Shown: positions 7,531 to 17,512 of the stretch, piece by piece | Layout of the letters: every line of letters begins with the position of its first letter | Numbering within the stretch: position 1 is the stretch's first letter | Assembly (NCBI GenBank): GCA_001788925.1 | Contig: MFXS01000001.1 | Span: 2,842 to 48,506 of the forward strand | Source: Candidatus Peribacteria bacterium RIFCSPHIGHO2_01_FULL_55_13 | GTDB lineage: Bacteria > Patescibacteriota > Gracilibacteria > Peribacterales > Peribacteraceae | Direction of reading: 5' to 3' | Length of the DNA stretch: 45,665 nucleotides | Made by a program: the position numbers and the translations under genes | Notes under the pieces: model-generated | What the model saw: the letters and a program-made list of their open reading frames with translations, nothing else | Database searches by the model: none | Told to the model about the DNA's origin: nothing

Positions 7531-9117
7531 ATGAGCAGCCCGCCATCATACCATCGGCTAGTGCACGTCGATTGGAGTGGTGGAGGGATTCTAAGAATCT
7601 TAACAATTATGTTTTTAATTCTTCTCTGTCTGATTTCGTTACTTTGTCTCTATCTCGAACTTCGCATTAGTATTCTACACCCTTCAAATGATGTCTATAT
7701 TTTTCAAACAGTGGCGAGAGGCATTTTGAATGGGCTTATTCCCTATCAAGATCTACTTGAAACAAAACCTCCTGGTATTTTTTTACTGAATGCAATGTCG
7801 CTCTTTCTCTTTGAAGATCGAACTTTATTGTCGGTTTTGAATATCATTTTCAGCATTGTTTTCGTCATGATTTCGCTTATCACTAGTCTTTACTATTCTC
7901 GTGAACTCCCGTTCTGGCAATCCATGAATGTGTTAAGTGGCGGGCTGCTCGTTGGAATGATTACGGCTATTTGGCATGCAACTCGTGGTGGAATGCCAGA
8001 TTTTTACGCAACAGTTTTGTGCAGCCTTTACGCATTGTCGCTGACCGTACCCGTCTCGTGGAAAGTCAGATTTCCATTAGGAAGTATTTGTATGTTTGGC
8101 GTCGTGTTCCTACGCGAACCACTGGTCCCAGTTTTCCTAGCAACGGCGCTATTACTTACCCCACTCAACTGGAAAGCACTGATTAGAAATGTGGCTCTTC
8201 CTGGGGTCGTAGGGTCGACCATCTGGGCTGCAGTCATGTGGTTTTTGGGATACCTCGGTCCCTATATTTATATTTATTTACCAACTGTGCTCATACGGAG
8301 TGACAGTGATCCACTTACTAGGTGGGGCTCGGCGTTCGTAGGCATGGTTGCCAGTCTTTGGCACATTTCACCATTTTTCGTTCCAGCTATCGGCGGAATG
8401 ATAGCATTCGTCCTTTTACCCCAGACTAAGCAGAATTGGAAACAGTCGGTTGGTTTCTTGTTGTATTTTATTGTCGCTTTATTTTTCACAATGATGGCTG
8501 TGCATCCGCTGGATGACTCAGGTGGATATCACGCATTTGCCATACCCTTCTACAGCGCTATCTCAATTCTTTGGCTGCGTAAATTTAGAATCGCGTTAAT
8601 ACAAAGTCAGCTTTGGGGTTCTGCTATTTCCTATGGGATAACTGTATTGCTGATGCTCACGGTTTTAACCTACCCGCTACTACATTACACTGAGCTGGCA
8701 GAGAGTGGACGAATCAACAAGGATATTTCAACGCAATGGCGAATCGCTCAGCAAATTGATGCAATTCTTGATGACTGTGGTCAAGACAGATATCTGCACC
8801 TTGGACCGATAGATCAATTTTTTACTGGACTCACACGACACTCTCCTTATGGTCCTGGCTTTTTTTTGGGTGAAAATTTAACGAGAAAGGACATTATCGG
8901 ACGCGGTCTTGTGGAAAACATCTATCGAACAAATATTGCCTTAGTGTGGAAGACCGGCATTGTGATAGAGAATGGTGCGGCGCCATATATTCTTGATTCC
9001 ACTACAGAACTGCAACGGAATTTCCAAATCGAACCGTGGTCGTGTGTGCGGCACGACTTCACTAATGATCTATATGTTCTGCTTTTTCGTAAGACTCCTC
9101 TCCTCCGGACCCAATGA
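7531..9117 (+). CDS. GT-C-type membrane glycosyltransferase-like protein, copy 1
   Basis: 528 residues, polytopic. The first membrane segment (about 26-46) is followed by 'HPSNDVYIFQTVARGILNGLIPYQDL..TKPPG', the first-loop pattern of PMT/ArnT-like GT-C enzymes, which move sugar from a polyprenyl-phosphate donor; the Asp after 'SN' is the likely catalytic one. Many further helices lead to a soluble tail of about 120 residues with 'LHLGPIDQFFTGLTRHSPYGPGFFLG'. I start at 7531 because this gives the same length and N-terminus as copy 2. The stop overlaps the ATG of copy 2 by 4 bp (ATGA). Base composition is clearly AT-richer than the flanking sugar genes, suggesting transfer. Acceptor and donor are unknown. 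Confidence 0.75.
   Translation: MSSPPSYHRLVHVDWSGGGILRILTIMFLILLCLISLLCLYLELRISILHPSNDVYIFQTVARGILNGLIPYQDLLETKPPGIFLLNAMSLFLFEDRTLLSVLNIIFSIVFVMISLITSLYYSRELPFWQSMNVLSGGLLVGMITAIWHATRGGMPDFYATVLCSLYALSLTVPVSWKVRFPLGSICMFGVVFLREPLVPVFLATALLLTPLNWKALIRNVALPGVVGSTIWAAVMWFLGYLGPYIYIYLPTVLIRSDSDPLTRWGSAFVGMVASLWHISPFFVPAIGGMIAFVLLPQTKQNWKQSVGFLLYFIVALFFTMMAVHPLDDSGGYHAFAIPFYSAISILWLRKFRIALIQSQLWGSAISYGITVLLMLTVLTYPLLHYTELAESGRINKDISTQWRIAQQIDAILDDCGQDRYLHLGPIDQFFTGLTRHSPYGPGFFLGENLTRKDIIGRGLVENIYRTNIALVWKTGIVIENGAAPYILDSTTELQRNFQIEPWSCVRHDFTNDLYVLLFRKTPLLRTQ
7587..7693 (+). repeat. Direct repeat unit A (5' part of GT-C copy 1)
   Basis: 107-bp tract matching 9170-9276 at all positions but one (C/T at 7630). 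It codes for the first membrane segment. The flanks back to the shared ATG are similar but carry several changes. Confidence 0.85.
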
Positions 9118-10700
9118 GCAGATTGCCATCATACCATCGGCTAATGCGCACTGATGGGAGTGGTGGAGAGATTCTAAGAATCTTAACAATTATGTTTTTA
9201 ATTCTTCTCTGTTTGATTTCGTTACTTTGTCTCTATCTCGAACTTCGCATTAGTATTCTACACCCTTCAAATGATGCCTACATTTTACAAGCGGTTGGAC
9301 GCGGAATTTTAAATGGCCTCATGCCATATCAGGAAATATTCGATCCCAAGCCTCCGGGTATTTTCCTGCTTAATACAATTTCGCTCTTTCTTTTTGGAGA
9401 TCGTACTTTAATGACTATTTTGATTTATGCCTTAAGCATTGTATTCGTCGTGATTGCATTGATAGCTAGTTGGCACCACGCCCATCGGCTCCCTTTTTGG
9501 CAGTTCATTTTCATTTTAAGTGGTGGACTACTTGTGGGAATGATTTTGGCTATCTGGCACGCAAAACGTGCGTATTGGCCAGACTTTCATGCAACAATTT
9601 TTTGCTTGTTTTATGCCTTATCGCTGGTCATCCCTATGCCACAGAAAACTAGAATTTTCTTGGGGGGCATCTGCATTTTTTTAGTCGCGTTCTTGCGAGA
9701 ACCTCTAATATTAGTATTTCTCTCCATTGGACTGCTTTTTACAGCACCAAGTTGGCAATCATTTACTACAACTTTAATTTTACCAGGAAGCATAGGATTG
9801 GTTCTGTGGATTGCGGTGATGTGGCTTCTTGGATATCTCGGTCCGTATCTTGATATTTATTTACCAACCATAATGATACGCCGCGGTAGTGAGCAGTTTA
9901 TTGTGTGGGGTCTTGCATTAGAAGAGATGATTCTAAGCCTTTGGTATATTTCACCATTTTTCGTTCCTGCTATTGGTGGAATGACAACGGTCGTGCTCTT
10001 ACATTCTCATAAGCCGAAGATCAGCCGAACCTGGAAGCTGCTGATGGGACACTGGCTTCGTTTTTTCATCGCATTATTAATGACAATGATTGCAGTATAT
10101 CCATTTGATATTGGACCGGCATACACTGGCTTTGCCATTCCATTCTACAGCGCAATCTCGTTTCTCTGGCTTCGAGAATTGAGGATCGCAATACTGCAAA
10201 AAAGACTTTGGGTTATTCAGATTTCTTATGGAATAGTTGGTGCGTTGGCCCTCACGGTAGTAACTTATCCTCTGTTACATCAAACTGAATTAAAAGAAAT
10301 TAATCGCACTAATGAAACTTTACCCGTGCAAGAAAAAATCGCTATGGAACTCGACGCGATTCTTGATGAGTGCGGTCAAGAAAGGTACATGTACTTTGGT
10401 CCGATGGATCAGTTTTTCACGGGACTTACGCGGCATTCTCCATATGGACCTGCATTCTTCCTTGGTGTTAATTTAATAAGAAAGGACTTTCATGGTCGCG
10501 GTATTTTGGAAAATGCACGTCGCACGAATATAGCTTTGGTATGGAAAAATGGTATTGTAATAGAGAAAGATGCAGAGCCCTACATCCTAGATGCCACCGC
10601 AGAACTTAGACAGAATTTCCAAATTAAACCGTGGTCATGCATGCGGCACGACTTTACTGATGATTTGTATGTGCTGCTATTTCGTAAGATTCCTATCTGA
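9114..10700 (+). CDS. GT-C-type membrane glycosyltransferase-like protein, copy 2
   Basis: 528 residues, exactly the length of copy 1 and similar along its whole length, roughly 60% identical by eye. It keeps 'HPSNDAYILQAVGRGILNGLMPYQEIFDPKPPG' and the tail 'YFGPMDQFFTGLTRHSPYGPAFFLG'. The first part of the gene is nearly identical in DNA to copy 1: 106 of 107 bases from 9170 to 9276 match 7587-7693. Divergence is much higher afterwards. Tandem duplication followed by divergence, with local gene conversion or constraint at the 5' end, is the simplest reading. Confidence 0.75.
   Translation: MSRLPSYHRLMRTDGSGGEILRILTIMFLILLCLISLLCLYLELRISILHPSNDAYILQAVGRGILNGLMPYQEIFDPKPPGIFLLNTISLFLFGDRTLMTILIYALSIVFVVIALIASWHHAHRLPFWQFIFILSGGLLVGMILAIWHAKRAYWPDFHATIFCLFYALSLVIPMPQKTRIFLGGICIFLVAFLREPLILVFLSIGLLFTAPSWQSFTTTLILPGSIGLVLWIAVMWLLGYLGPYLDIYLPTIMIRRGSEQFIVWGLALEEMILSLWYISPFFVPAIGGMTTVVLLHSHKPKISRTWKLLMGHWLRFFIALLMTMIAVYPFDIGPAYTGFAIPFYSAISFLWLRELRIAILQKRLWVIQISYGIVGALALTVVTYPLLHQTELKEINRTNETLPVQEKIAMELDAILDECGQERYMYFGPMDQFFTGLTRHSPYGPAFFLGVNLIRKDFHGRGILENARRTNIALVWKNGIVIEKDAEPYILDATAELRQNFQIKPWSCMRHDFTDDLYVLLFRKIPI
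9170..9276 (+). repeat. Direct repeat unit B (5' part of GT-C copy 2)
   Basis: Partner of 7587-7693, offset by exactly 1583 bp, the distance between the two start codons. Recombination between the units would delete or duplicate one gene. Confidence 0.85.
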
Positions 10701-10714
10701 GTTCCTCCAATTTT

Positions 10715-11359
10715 ATGAATGCTTCAAAAAACTTGAAGAAATTGATATTCAAATCAATTCTATTGTTGCTTACAGCAACAGGATTGGTGTGTGCCGGTGT
10801 CTATTTTTTTGGTGGACAAGACGGAGCAGTCGCCAACCTTCCCAATGAAGCACAATTTCTTGACGCAACGTGGATCGAAGTAAATGAAAGGGCACGTTCT
10901 GGCGATCCTGAGTCGCAATACCTAGTCGCGCTCGCCTTTCATAACGGATACAGAGTGCAGGTAAACATGCCACGTGCATTCGAATTAGCAAAAGAAGCAG
11001 CTGAGATGGGCATTCCTCATGCGGCGGCACTTGTAGGTGCTATGTACATGCGTGGCGAAGGAGTGCCAGTTAATGAGCAAGAAGCTGAAAAGTGGCTACT
11101 GGAAGGGGCAGAATTTGGAATTCTTGAGGCGCAAATTGATCTTATGTATCTGTACCGCAATCGCAGGAATTCGCTGAACGCCAATATCTGGCATAGTGTC
11201 GCGGAGTCCTACGGAATGAAGCCTGATGGCTACGTAATGCTCTTGCCAACACAAGAAATGCAGAACGCAGTTGACCGAGGTATATCTGAAACTATGCAGC
11301 GGATAGAAGAAACTAGGAGGACGTTCTGTGTGAGCAATCCCTCCTACATCTCTTGCTGA
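10715..11359 (+). CDS. Membrane-anchored Sel1-repeat protein
   Basis: 214 residues. A basic start and hydrophobic stretch (about 12-32) form a signal anchor; there is no true lipobox. From about 54 to 150 there are two clear Sel1-like repeats ('GDPESQYLVALAFHNGYRV', 'GIPHAAALVGAMYMRGEGV') and a weaker third ('GILEAQIDLMYLY'). Sel1 repeats are alpha-solenoid protein-binding modules, so an adaptor role on the outer face of the membrane is likely. Two Cys lie near the C-terminus. It begins 14 bp after GT-C copy 2 and has the same AT-rich composition, so it belongs to the same island and probably the same transcript. Confidence 0.75.
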   Translation: MNASKNLKKLIFKSILLLLTATGLVCAGVYFFGGQDGAVANLPNEAQFLDATWIEVNERARSGDPESQYLVALAFHNGYRVQVNMPRAFELAKEAAEMGIPHAAALVGAMYMRGEGVPVNEQEAEKWLLEGAEFGILEAQIDLMYLYRNRRNSLNANIWHSVAESYGMKPDGYVMLLPTQEMQNAVDRGISETMQRIEETRRTFCVSNPSYISC

Positions 11360-11378
11360 AAAGGAAGGTTGCAACTTA

Positions 11379-11408
11379 TTGGCACTGAAAAAACGGTAAC
11401 GCTATGCT
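11379..11408 (+). promoter_or_regulatory. Predicted promoter of the class III aminotransferase
   Basis: TTGGCA (11379-11384), an 18-bp spacer, then TATGCT (11403-11408). The -10 ends 6 nt before the ATG at 11415, so the transcript would start at or next to the start codon. No Shine-Dalgarno sequence is present. Confidence 0.6.
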
Positions 11409-11414
11409 CTCTGT

Positions 11415-12728
<1,314 letters not shown>

Positions 12729-12729
12729 A

Positions 12730-13794
12730 ATGTCCTTCCTTTTGCCAGAAAATCGAGCCTACATCATCGCCGAGGCGGGGGTGAATCATGATGGCAAGAT
12801 TGCCAAGGCCAGGAAACTCATTGATATCGCTGCTGCCGCCGGTGCCGATGCCGTAAAGTTTCAGATCTTTACGACCGACGAGATCATTTCAAAAAATGCT
12901 CCTCTCGCGGAGTACCAGAAACGCGCCGGGGAACAGTCGCAGTATGCGATGGTGAAGCGCCTGGAGCTTCCCTACGAAGCGTTCCGTGAGCTGAAAATCT
13001 ACGCCGAAGGCAAAGGTCTCGACTTCATCGTCACACCATTCGATGCCGCGTCGGCGGCATTTCTCGCGAGCCTGGGCGTCAAAGCCTTGAAGATCCCGTC
13101 CGGGGAGGTTACCAATATTCCTTTTCTGGAGAACGTCGCCGCACTGAAGATCTTCACGATCATCTCCACGGGAATGTCGACTCTTGAGGAAATTGCGGAT
13201 GCCGTTGCTCCTTTTGAAACTGCAAAGACGCCTTACGCACTTCTCCATTGCGTAAGTTCCTACCCGGCACCCATAGAGCAGATCAACCTGCGGGCAATGA
13301 AGACGCTGGAGGAGGCGTTCCACGTTCCTGTGGGATATTCGGATCACACAAAAGGGATTGATGTCGCCGTGACTGCTGCGAAGCTCGGCGCACGGATCAT
13401 CGAAAAGCATTTCACTCTGAATAAACATGATCCCGGACCGGACCATGCAGCTTCGCTGGAGCCGGATGAGCTCAGGGAAATGATCAGAATCATGAAGGAT
13501 AAGAATGCGCTGCAGAATGCAGGTCTTGCGCAAGAAGCGCTCGGAACAGGCGAGAAGAAATGTCAGCCCTGCGAGGAAAACGTGCGTCTGGTCGCACGAC
13601 GGAGCGTGGTGATGGCTCGCGATGCCGCCGCGGGGACGGTGTTGACGGACGATATGCTTGCAATCAAAAGACCTGGCACCGGGATCGCACCGAAAAGACA
13701 TGGTGATGTTGTTGGCAAAACACTGACAAAGGATCTTGCGGCCGATACGCCGGTCACCGCAGATGTCTTACGCCCTCCTCTGAAGATCACGTGA
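12730..13794 (+). CDS. N-acetylneuraminate/legionaminate synthase, NeuB2
   Basis: 354 residues: NeuB barrel (about 1-275) and SAF domain (about 290-350, 'SVVMARDAAAGTVLTDDMLAIKRPGTG'). All expected motifs are present: 'YIIAEAGVNHDG', 'AVKFQIF', 'ALKIPSGEVTN', 'IISTGMST', 'LHCVSSYPAP', 'GYSDHTKG', 'IIEKHFTLNKHDPGPDH'. It joins PEP to an N-acylated mannosamine-like sugar. It resembles the NnaB/LegI type that makes di-N-acetyl-legionaminate. The ATG is 1 bp after the aminotransferase stop. Its tail overlaps the convergent epimerase gene by 8 bp. Confidence 0.9.
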   Translation: MSFLLPENRAYIIAEAGVNHDGKIAKARKLIDIAAAAGADAVKFQIFTTDEIISKNAPLAEYQKRAGEQSQYAMVKRLELPYEAFRELKIYAEGKGLDFIVTPFDAASAAFLASLGVKALKIPSGEVTNIPFLENVAALKIFTIISTGMSTLEEIADAVAPFETAKTPYALLHCVSSYPAPIEQINLRAMKTLEEAFHVPVGYSDHTKGIDVAVTAAKLGARIIEKHFTLNKHDPGPDHAASLEPDELREMIRIMKDKNALQNAGLAQEALGTGEKKCQPCEENVRLVARRSVVMARDAAAGTVLTDDMLAIKRPGTGIAPKRHGDVVGKTLTKDLAADTPVTADVLRPPLKIT

Positions 13795-14722
13795 GCCGCT
13801 CAAGAATCTTGTCTTCTACCGTGAGATTCAAAGGACATTCCCGCAGCGTCTTCGGATCATATGTCGCATACGTCTGCGCGAATCCTTCTTGAAAAGTGTA
13901 GTGCGGCTTCCAATGGAGTTCGTCCTTGATGAGCGATGTTTGTAACCGACAGGGATGACCCCCGAACGGGAAATAATCGCGGGCATCGTATCCTGCATCA
14001 GTTGCACCGACGGGGAGCCCTGTGTCGCTGGCCCCGCAAATCGCTGCGAGTCTTTGCACGTAATCCTTGAGGGAGACTTGCTCGTCTCCGGCAACGTTAT
14101 AGATGCGTGAACCATCGGCTACATGATCGAGAACAGTCACAAATGCCGACGCGAGATCCTCGATATGGAGAAACTGCACGATCGCCTCTCCGTTGCCCGG
14201 GATGAGCACCGGCCGCCCCCGCAGCGCGCGCTTCCAGATGAAGGTCTCGCGGTCGATGTGGTTTCCGGGGCCGTAGAGGTATGGCGGACGGAGGATTGTG
14301 AGCGGCGGTCCGGTTTGGGAGAGCAGAAAATCATCTGCTTCCGATTTACGCACGCCGTACTCTCCCCAGACCGGCGCACTTCCCGTCGGCGCGGTTTCAT
14401 CAGGGACACAATCAAGATCCGCATAGACCGCAACCGTGCTGAGATGGATCCACCTCTTCGTCCTTGTGGCGCAGGACCGCCATGCAATGTCCGCCTGCGA
14501 CGCGTTGTAGCATGAGAGATCGATGACGGCATCGAATGTTCCCGCTGATGCGACGGCAGTCTCAACGGCATCCGCATCATTGCGATCGGCAATGAGCTGC
14601 CGGGTACCCGGAATGGACCGCGTGCCGCGGTTCAGTACTATGACGGAATCCTTCCGATCGAGCAGCAGCTTGATGAGTGCCGGACCGACGAAGCGCGAGC
14701 CGCCAATGACGAGGATCTGCAT
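13787..14722 (-). CDS. NAD-dependent sugar epimerase/dehydratase (CSP41-like)
   Basis: 311 residues. The N-terminal nucleotide motif is the unusual 'LVIGGSRFVGPAL' (GGSxFxG), as in CSP41b-like and some atypical SDRs. 'VIDLSCYNASQ', 'HLSTVAVY', a 'YGVRKSEADDF' Tyr-Lys pair and 'RPPYLYGPGNHIDRE' follow. It probably epimerises or reduces a nucleotide sugar; the exact reaction cannot be told. Its ATG overlaps the TGA of the PHP/ATP-grasp gene (TGATG), showing translational coupling in a three-gene minus-strand operon with NeuC-like 1. Confidence 0.8.
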   Translation of the reverse strand: MQILVIGGSRFVGPALIKLLLDRKDSVIVLNRGTRSIPGTRQLIADRNDADAVETAVASAGTFDAVIDLSCYNASQADIAWRSCATRTKRWIHLSTVAVYADLDCVPDETAPTGSAPVWGEYGVRKSEADDFLLSQTGPPLTILRPPYLYGPGNHIDRETFIWKRALRGRPVLIPGNGEAIVQFLHIEDLASAFVTVLDHVADGSRIYNVAGDEQVSLKDYVQRLAAICGASDTGLPVGATDAGYDARDYFPFGGHPCRLQTSLIKDELHWKPHYTFQEGFAQTYATYDPKTLRECPLNLTVEDKILERLT

Positions 14723-16389
14723 CAGAAGATATTCAGAATGGAGTGATGTCCCTCCAGATGTCCCTTTGAGAGCGTCTTTACGTCTTCCAAAGGCACGATC
14801 ACCTCATTCCAATAGCGCAACATATACGCGTCGCGGAAAGACAGGCGTCGCAGCGGGCGGTTAAAGAAGATGTTTTGCAGAAGTGCGTTCACGACGTTGA
14901 ATCCGAGAGCGCTTGCCGCACCGGTCGTCCCCGAAAACCGGCAATTGATCTCAAAAATTTTCCACATATCGCCGTCTTTGCGGAGTTGGAAGTTACAAGG
15001 ACCGGTGATCTTGAGTACCGATCCCACTTGCTCAATGAAGTGTTCAAGCTCGGGATGATGCAGAGAAGCAGCCTTGTACGTATCGCCACTGCGCAGCCAT
15101 CGCCTCATGGGAATGACGCCGTAACACTTCCCTTCCCAGAAGAACGCCCCGCACGTGTACTCCTCGTCTTCCTCGGAAAGATATTCCTGCACGATCAGAT
15201 CAGAACGTGACGCAAGGGCTGCGTTGAGCTCCTTCTTGTCATGCACCACTTGAAATCCGATAGAGCGCGCGCCGACGCGGGGCTTCACCGCGAGTGGGAA
15301 ACCCGTATCCTTCACGAGGGCATCAACATCATCGGCCAACGCCGAACGTACGTGCGGAAAACCGTGCGTCTTAAGAAATTCGGTCGTCTTCCATTTGTCA
15401 TCGGCGATAGTGATTGCCTCCGGAGAACTCACGATGATGCGTGTACCGGTTTTCTGTTCGAATTCCTCTCTGTGCCGTGCAAGCACCTCAAGCTCAACAT
15501 CGGTACCGACAAGCAGGAGTTCGACGTTCTCTGCTTTGCAGATCTTCTGCAGCGCCGGGATATACTTCGCATCCTGTGCACCGGGAACGGTGTATGCCGC
15601 ATCACTGCGATACAGCCCTGCGGCGAGCGGCTGCATGTCTACCGCAATGATCCGTGTCTTTACCTTGGAAAGCTTCAACGCCTTGAGGATGCTCTGGCCT
15701 ACGCCCGCGCCCGCGCCCGTAACGAGGACGGTGACGGGTTTTGCCAACGCGAATGCCGCTTCCCCGAGCTCGCTTGCGTGATCGTGCATATCCGTCCCGA
15801 ACGAAAAATGACGGCTGTTGCCTTGCTCCATTTCATGGGTCACGAGTTCCTGAATGGACTGAAGCGCCTGCTTGGCGTTGAACTCGAATTTGATCCCGTT
15901 TTTGACACACAACCGGTAGATCTCCTCAACGTATTCCATCGGCGGATTAAGCTTAAAAAAGCGGTTACACATGCTGAAGGGATGGCCGAGAATGTCGACC
16001 TCCGGACGCTGTGTGATCATTTTGGTGAGTTCATATTCCTTCTCGAGCAGTTCTTCTTTGGTCATCGATTTGATGTTCGTGAAATGATGGACGCTCCCGA
16101 TCACCACTTCCGCCGCGTCGAGGATCTCCTTTGTCGTGTTGAGCGTTCCGTCTTCCACAATCTTCACTTCGCAGCCGATGCGGACGGCGAAGTGCGGATA
16201 CTGCGCGCGCAGTTCTTTGATTTCCTTGCAGTAGGCAGGAAACCAGTCGGTCTTCGTATTTACATGATCCGAGATCGTGAGATCCAGCTGATCGTGGAGG
16301 TGGTTATATTCCAGAATTTCCCCGATGGAATGCTTCCCATCGCTGTAGGTGGAATGCAGATGATGATCTTCGAAAAGAGTGGTGCGCAT
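14722..16389 (-). CDS. PHP-domain/ATP-grasp fusion protein
   Basis: 555 residues, two domains. The PHP hydrolase domain (about 1-215) has a full metal-ligand set: His10-x-His12 and Asp17 in 'DHHLHSTYSDG', His42 in 'SDHVN', Glu74, His101/His102, His136 in 'GHPF', and Asp200-x-His202. A carbamoyl-phosphate-synthase-like ATP-grasp follows (about 218-555): pre-domain 'VLVTGAGAGVGQSILKAL', ATP-binding 'PLAVKPRVGARSIGF', 'IVQEYLSEEDEEYTCG', and Mg-binding 'FEINCRFSGTTGA'. PHP domains are phosphatases or phosphoesterases; ATP-grasp enzymes ligate a carboxylate to an amine or thiol. Together they may trim and then acylate or amidate a sugar acid (inference). The start is 16389; an upstream extension has no homology. 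Confidence 0.82.
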   Translation of the reverse strand: MRTTLFEDHHLHSTYSDGKHSIGEILEYNHLHDQLDLTISDHVNTKTDWFPAYCKEIKELRAQYPHFAVRIGCEVKIVEDGTLNTTKEILDAAEVVIGSVHHFTNIKSMTKEELLEKEYELTKMITQRPEVDILGHPFSMCNRFFKLNPPMEYVEEIYRLCVKNGIKFEFNAKQALQSIQELVTHEMEQGNSRHFSFGTDMHDHASELGEAAFALAKPVTVLVTGAGAGVGQSILKALKLSKVKTRIIAVDMQPLAAGLYRSDAAYTVPGAQDAKYIPALQKICKAENVELLLVGTDVELEVLARHREEFEQKTGTRIIVSSPEAITIADDKWKTTEFLKTHGFPHVRSALADDVDALVKDTGFPLAVKPRVGARSIGFQVVHDKKELNAALASRSDLIVQEYLSEEDEEYTCGAFFWEGKCYGVIPMRRWLRSGDTYKAASLHHPELEHFIEQVGSVLKITGPCNFQLRKDGDMWKIFEINCRFSGTTGAASALGFNVVNALLQNIFFNRPLRRLSFRDAYMLRYWNEVIVPLEDVKTLSKGHLEGHHSILNIF

Positions 16390-16390
16390 A

Positions 16391-17512
16391 TTAAAGAGTC
16401 CGGAGGAATTGCTCGATGGTCTTGGTGATGCGCTCGGCGACGGCCCCTCCTTTATAAGGAGAAGAACGCCGACCAAGGGCTCTATGGAACGCGGACGAAC
16501 TCGCGCGGCGAACAGCGTTCGCGATTGCAACGGCATCGTAGTTCGTGAAGATCACATTAGGGCCGTGCTCGCGGCCGTCCTGGCGCGCGCCGATATTCAC
16601 AAAAGGCACGCGGAGGTATCCCGCCTCCACGAGCCCCGAACTGGTGTTGCCGACAAGTGCTGCACTCTGGAGCATCAACCCGAGGTAATCTTTGCGCTCG
16701 ATATGCCGGTGAAGATGGTAGTGCGGCTTCCTTTGGAATCGTTCAATGGCATGGATGAATGCTTCGCTTCCCGCATCGGAATTGGGATAGAGGATGATTT
16801 TTTCGTCCTGCGGATCGATCTTCTTGAGTGCACCGAGCACGGCATCGATTTGCCTGGTAATGGGCGTATCTTCCAGTGCCGAGGGATGCATGACGACAAG
16901 GTGCCAACGCTTTTTTGGATCGAGACGATATCGGGCCGCGAGATCTTTCCTCTTCGGGAGAATACGAGGATGCAGTCCGTCCAGACCCGCGGACCCCACA
17001 ACATTCGCCCATCGCCGGTCCGCACCGAGGCTGAGAACATTGGATTTACTCTGCGCCGTCTGCACCAGGTGAACGCTCGAGAACAATGTAATGGACTTGC
17101 GGAGATATTCGTCGACCGTTGGGCCGGTGGTGTCGCCCCCGGAAACATGGATGACGGGAATGCCGCGGTGCATCGCGGCGACAGCACCGGCAAACGCCTC
17201 GTCGCGGTCTGCGACGACGAGCACGGCATCCACCAAATGCATGCGCAGGTACTCTCCGATGCCGTCGATTTCTTTCGCGAGTGCAGTAAGGGGATCGTCA
17301 TGTTCCCCGACAGAAACAACATGATCCACATGAACCGCTTTTCTCACGTGCTCAATGGTGTACCCGAAACGGCGTTGCGTATGCATCCCGGTGACGAGAA
17401 CCTGCGTGTGGAATGCGCGGCTTTTTTTGAGGCGGAGAATCGTGGATTCAATGAGCCCCCACTCTGCCCGGGTGCCGGTAATAAAGAGCACCGTCTTCTT
17501 ATGTGCTGTCAT
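16391..17512 (-). CDS. NeuC-like UDP-GlcNAc 2-epimerase family protein 1, active-site variant
   Basis: 373 residues, GT-B-like 2-epimerase fold. 'ITGTRAEWGL' starts the protein and 'GNTSSGLVEAGYLRVPFVNIGARQDGR' is the UDP-binding part. The family normally carries G-D-R-x-E, H-x-E-G-G and R-H-(A/S)-x-T-K. Here these read ADRDE (101-105), HVSGG (Ser124 for Glu) and RKSIT (Lys139 for His). So UDP-sugar binding is probably kept but hydrolysing epimerase chemistry is doubtful. It may be a repurposed enzyme or act on a different sugar nucleotide. First gene of the minus-strand operon, 1 bp before the PHP/ATP-grasp start. TACAGT ends 6 nt before its ATG. Confidence 0.8.
   Translation of the reverse strand: MTAHKKTVLFITGTRAEWGLIESTILRLKKSRAFHTQVLVTGMHTQRRFGYTIEHVRKAVHVDHVVSVGEHDDPLTALAKEIDGIGEYLRMHLVDAVLVVADRDEAFAGAVAAMHRGIPVIHVSGGDTTGPTVDEYLRKSITLFSSVHLVQTAQSKSNVLSLGADRRWANVVGSAGLDGLHPRILPKRKDLAARYRLDPKKRWHLVVMHPSALEDTPITRQIDAVLGALKKIDPQDEKIILYPNSDAGSEAFIHAIERFQRKPHYHLHRHIERKDYLGLMLQSAALVGNTSSGLVEAGYLRVPFVNIGARQDGREHGPNVIFTNYDAVAIANAVRRASSSAFHRALGRRSSPYKGGAVAERITKTIEQFLRTL

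Noticed and set aside
7350-7670. Small plus-strand ORF across the long palindrome
   Set aside because: It runs through the palindrome arms and into GT-C copy 1 in another frame; it looks like translation of a repeat.
15241-16428. 395-codon plus-strand open frame
   Set aside because: Antisense to the PHP/ATP-grasp gene, whose catalytic residues are all in place; the plus frame shows no motif.
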